From: Draconibacterium sp. | GTDB lineage: Bacteria; Bacteroidota; Bacteroidia; Bacteroidales; Prolixibacteraceae | Direction of reading: 5' to 3' | DNA length: 14,746 bases | NCBI GenBank assembly: GCA_030595485.1 | Contig: JAUVDE010000039.1 | Coordinates: 1 to 14,746 of the forward strand | Shown here: positions 14,569 to 14,746 of the stretch, piece after piece | Layout of the letters: each line of letters opens with the position of its first letter | How positions within the stretch are numbered: the stretch's first letter is position 1 | Notes under the pieces: model-generated | Told to the model about the DNA's origin: nothing | Seen by the model: only the letters and a program-made list of their open reading frames with translations | Database searches by the model: none | Program-made: the position numbers and the translations under genes

Positions 14569-14746
14569 ATGAATCCTGTAACTACTTCACATCATCTGGG
14601 GATTAATATTGGCGCATCGTCCATATCAATCGTTGAACTTCAAAAATCGGAAGGACAACTAAAAATTATATCGCACAAACGCTCACTCACAATGGAAACC
14701 CTAAGCTGGCGTAGGCAGAACCGCCAAACGCAAGGTAACTTTAGCG
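14569..14746 (+). CDS. Start of an ASKHA/BadF-type ATPase (acyl-CoA dehydratase activase-like), cut by window end, possibly frameshifted
   Basis: ATG at 14569 opens a frame that runs off the window (59 codons). Residues 9-24, HLGINIGASSISIVEL, form the glycine-rich phosphate-binding strand-turn-strand of ASKHA nucleotide-binding domains. Together with the following IISHKR it is close to BadF/BadG/BcrA-type activators, which use ATP to drive electron transfer to partner enzymes. After KRS the frame becomes unlike the family (TMETLSWRRQNRQ). Family-like text appears in other frames: HNGNPK in frame 3 at 14688-14705 and AGVGRTAKRKVTLA in frame 2 at 14705-14746. That pattern suggests one or two frame breaks or a small deletion, so the gene may be a pseudogene. 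The assignment rests on about 40 residues, and the rest lies outside the window. Confidence 0.55.
   Translation, partial: MNPVTTSHHLGINIGASSISIVELQKSEGQLKIISHKRSLTMETLSWRRQNRQTQGNFS

Overview
The window looks like chromosomal DNA of a Bacteroidota bacterium, probably in or near the Marinilabiliales/Prolixibacteraceae. Grounds: AT-rich DNA, a TonB-dependent receptor (TBDR) paired with a DUF4249 lipoprotein, a barrel-less plug protein with an MG2-like domain, a VPS10/sortilin-type BNR protein, several exported proteins, and one clear Bacteroidota-type -7 promoter box (TACTTTTG). The taxonomic placement is inferred from families and style, not from a marker gene.

Left part (1-5900): the 3' end of a large secreted Asp-box (BNR/sortilin-like) protein on the + strand; an unrecognised 122-residue protein (+); a glycerate 2-kinase (-); a SnoaL-like/NTF2-fold protein (+) followed 9 bp later by a 30-codon stub that reads like the N-terminus of a DNA alkylation repair protein and then stops; and an exported YceI-like protein (-). 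These genes share no obvious pathway.

Middle (5900-8030): a spacer with three short, perfect inverted repeats, then a lone lipoprotein with a pectate-lyase-like beta-helix fold (-). By hand counts of a few lines its DNA is richer in G+C than its neighbours.

Right part (8028-14351): a tightly packed minus-strand operon. Its order of transcription is: a 235-residue exported protein of unknown function, a TBDR with an N-terminal STN domain, a DUF4249 surface-type lipoprotein (start and stop codons overlap), and an exported MG2-like/plug-like protein. It looks like an outer-membrane capture and import system related in logic to SusC/SusD but with different partners. The substrate cannot be read from the sequence.

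The most striking observation is that the natural start of the TBDR (ATG at 13568) opens a good signal peptide interrupted by an in-frame TAG at codon 15. The remaining 895 codons are open. A caller that starts at the TTG right after the TAG would report a receptor with no signal peptide and hide the lesion. At the right edge a divergent gene begins (+, 14569) with an ASKHA/BadF-type nucleotide-binding start, and its reading frame seems to break near the window end. No tRNA, rRNA, CRISPR array or complete mobile element was seen.
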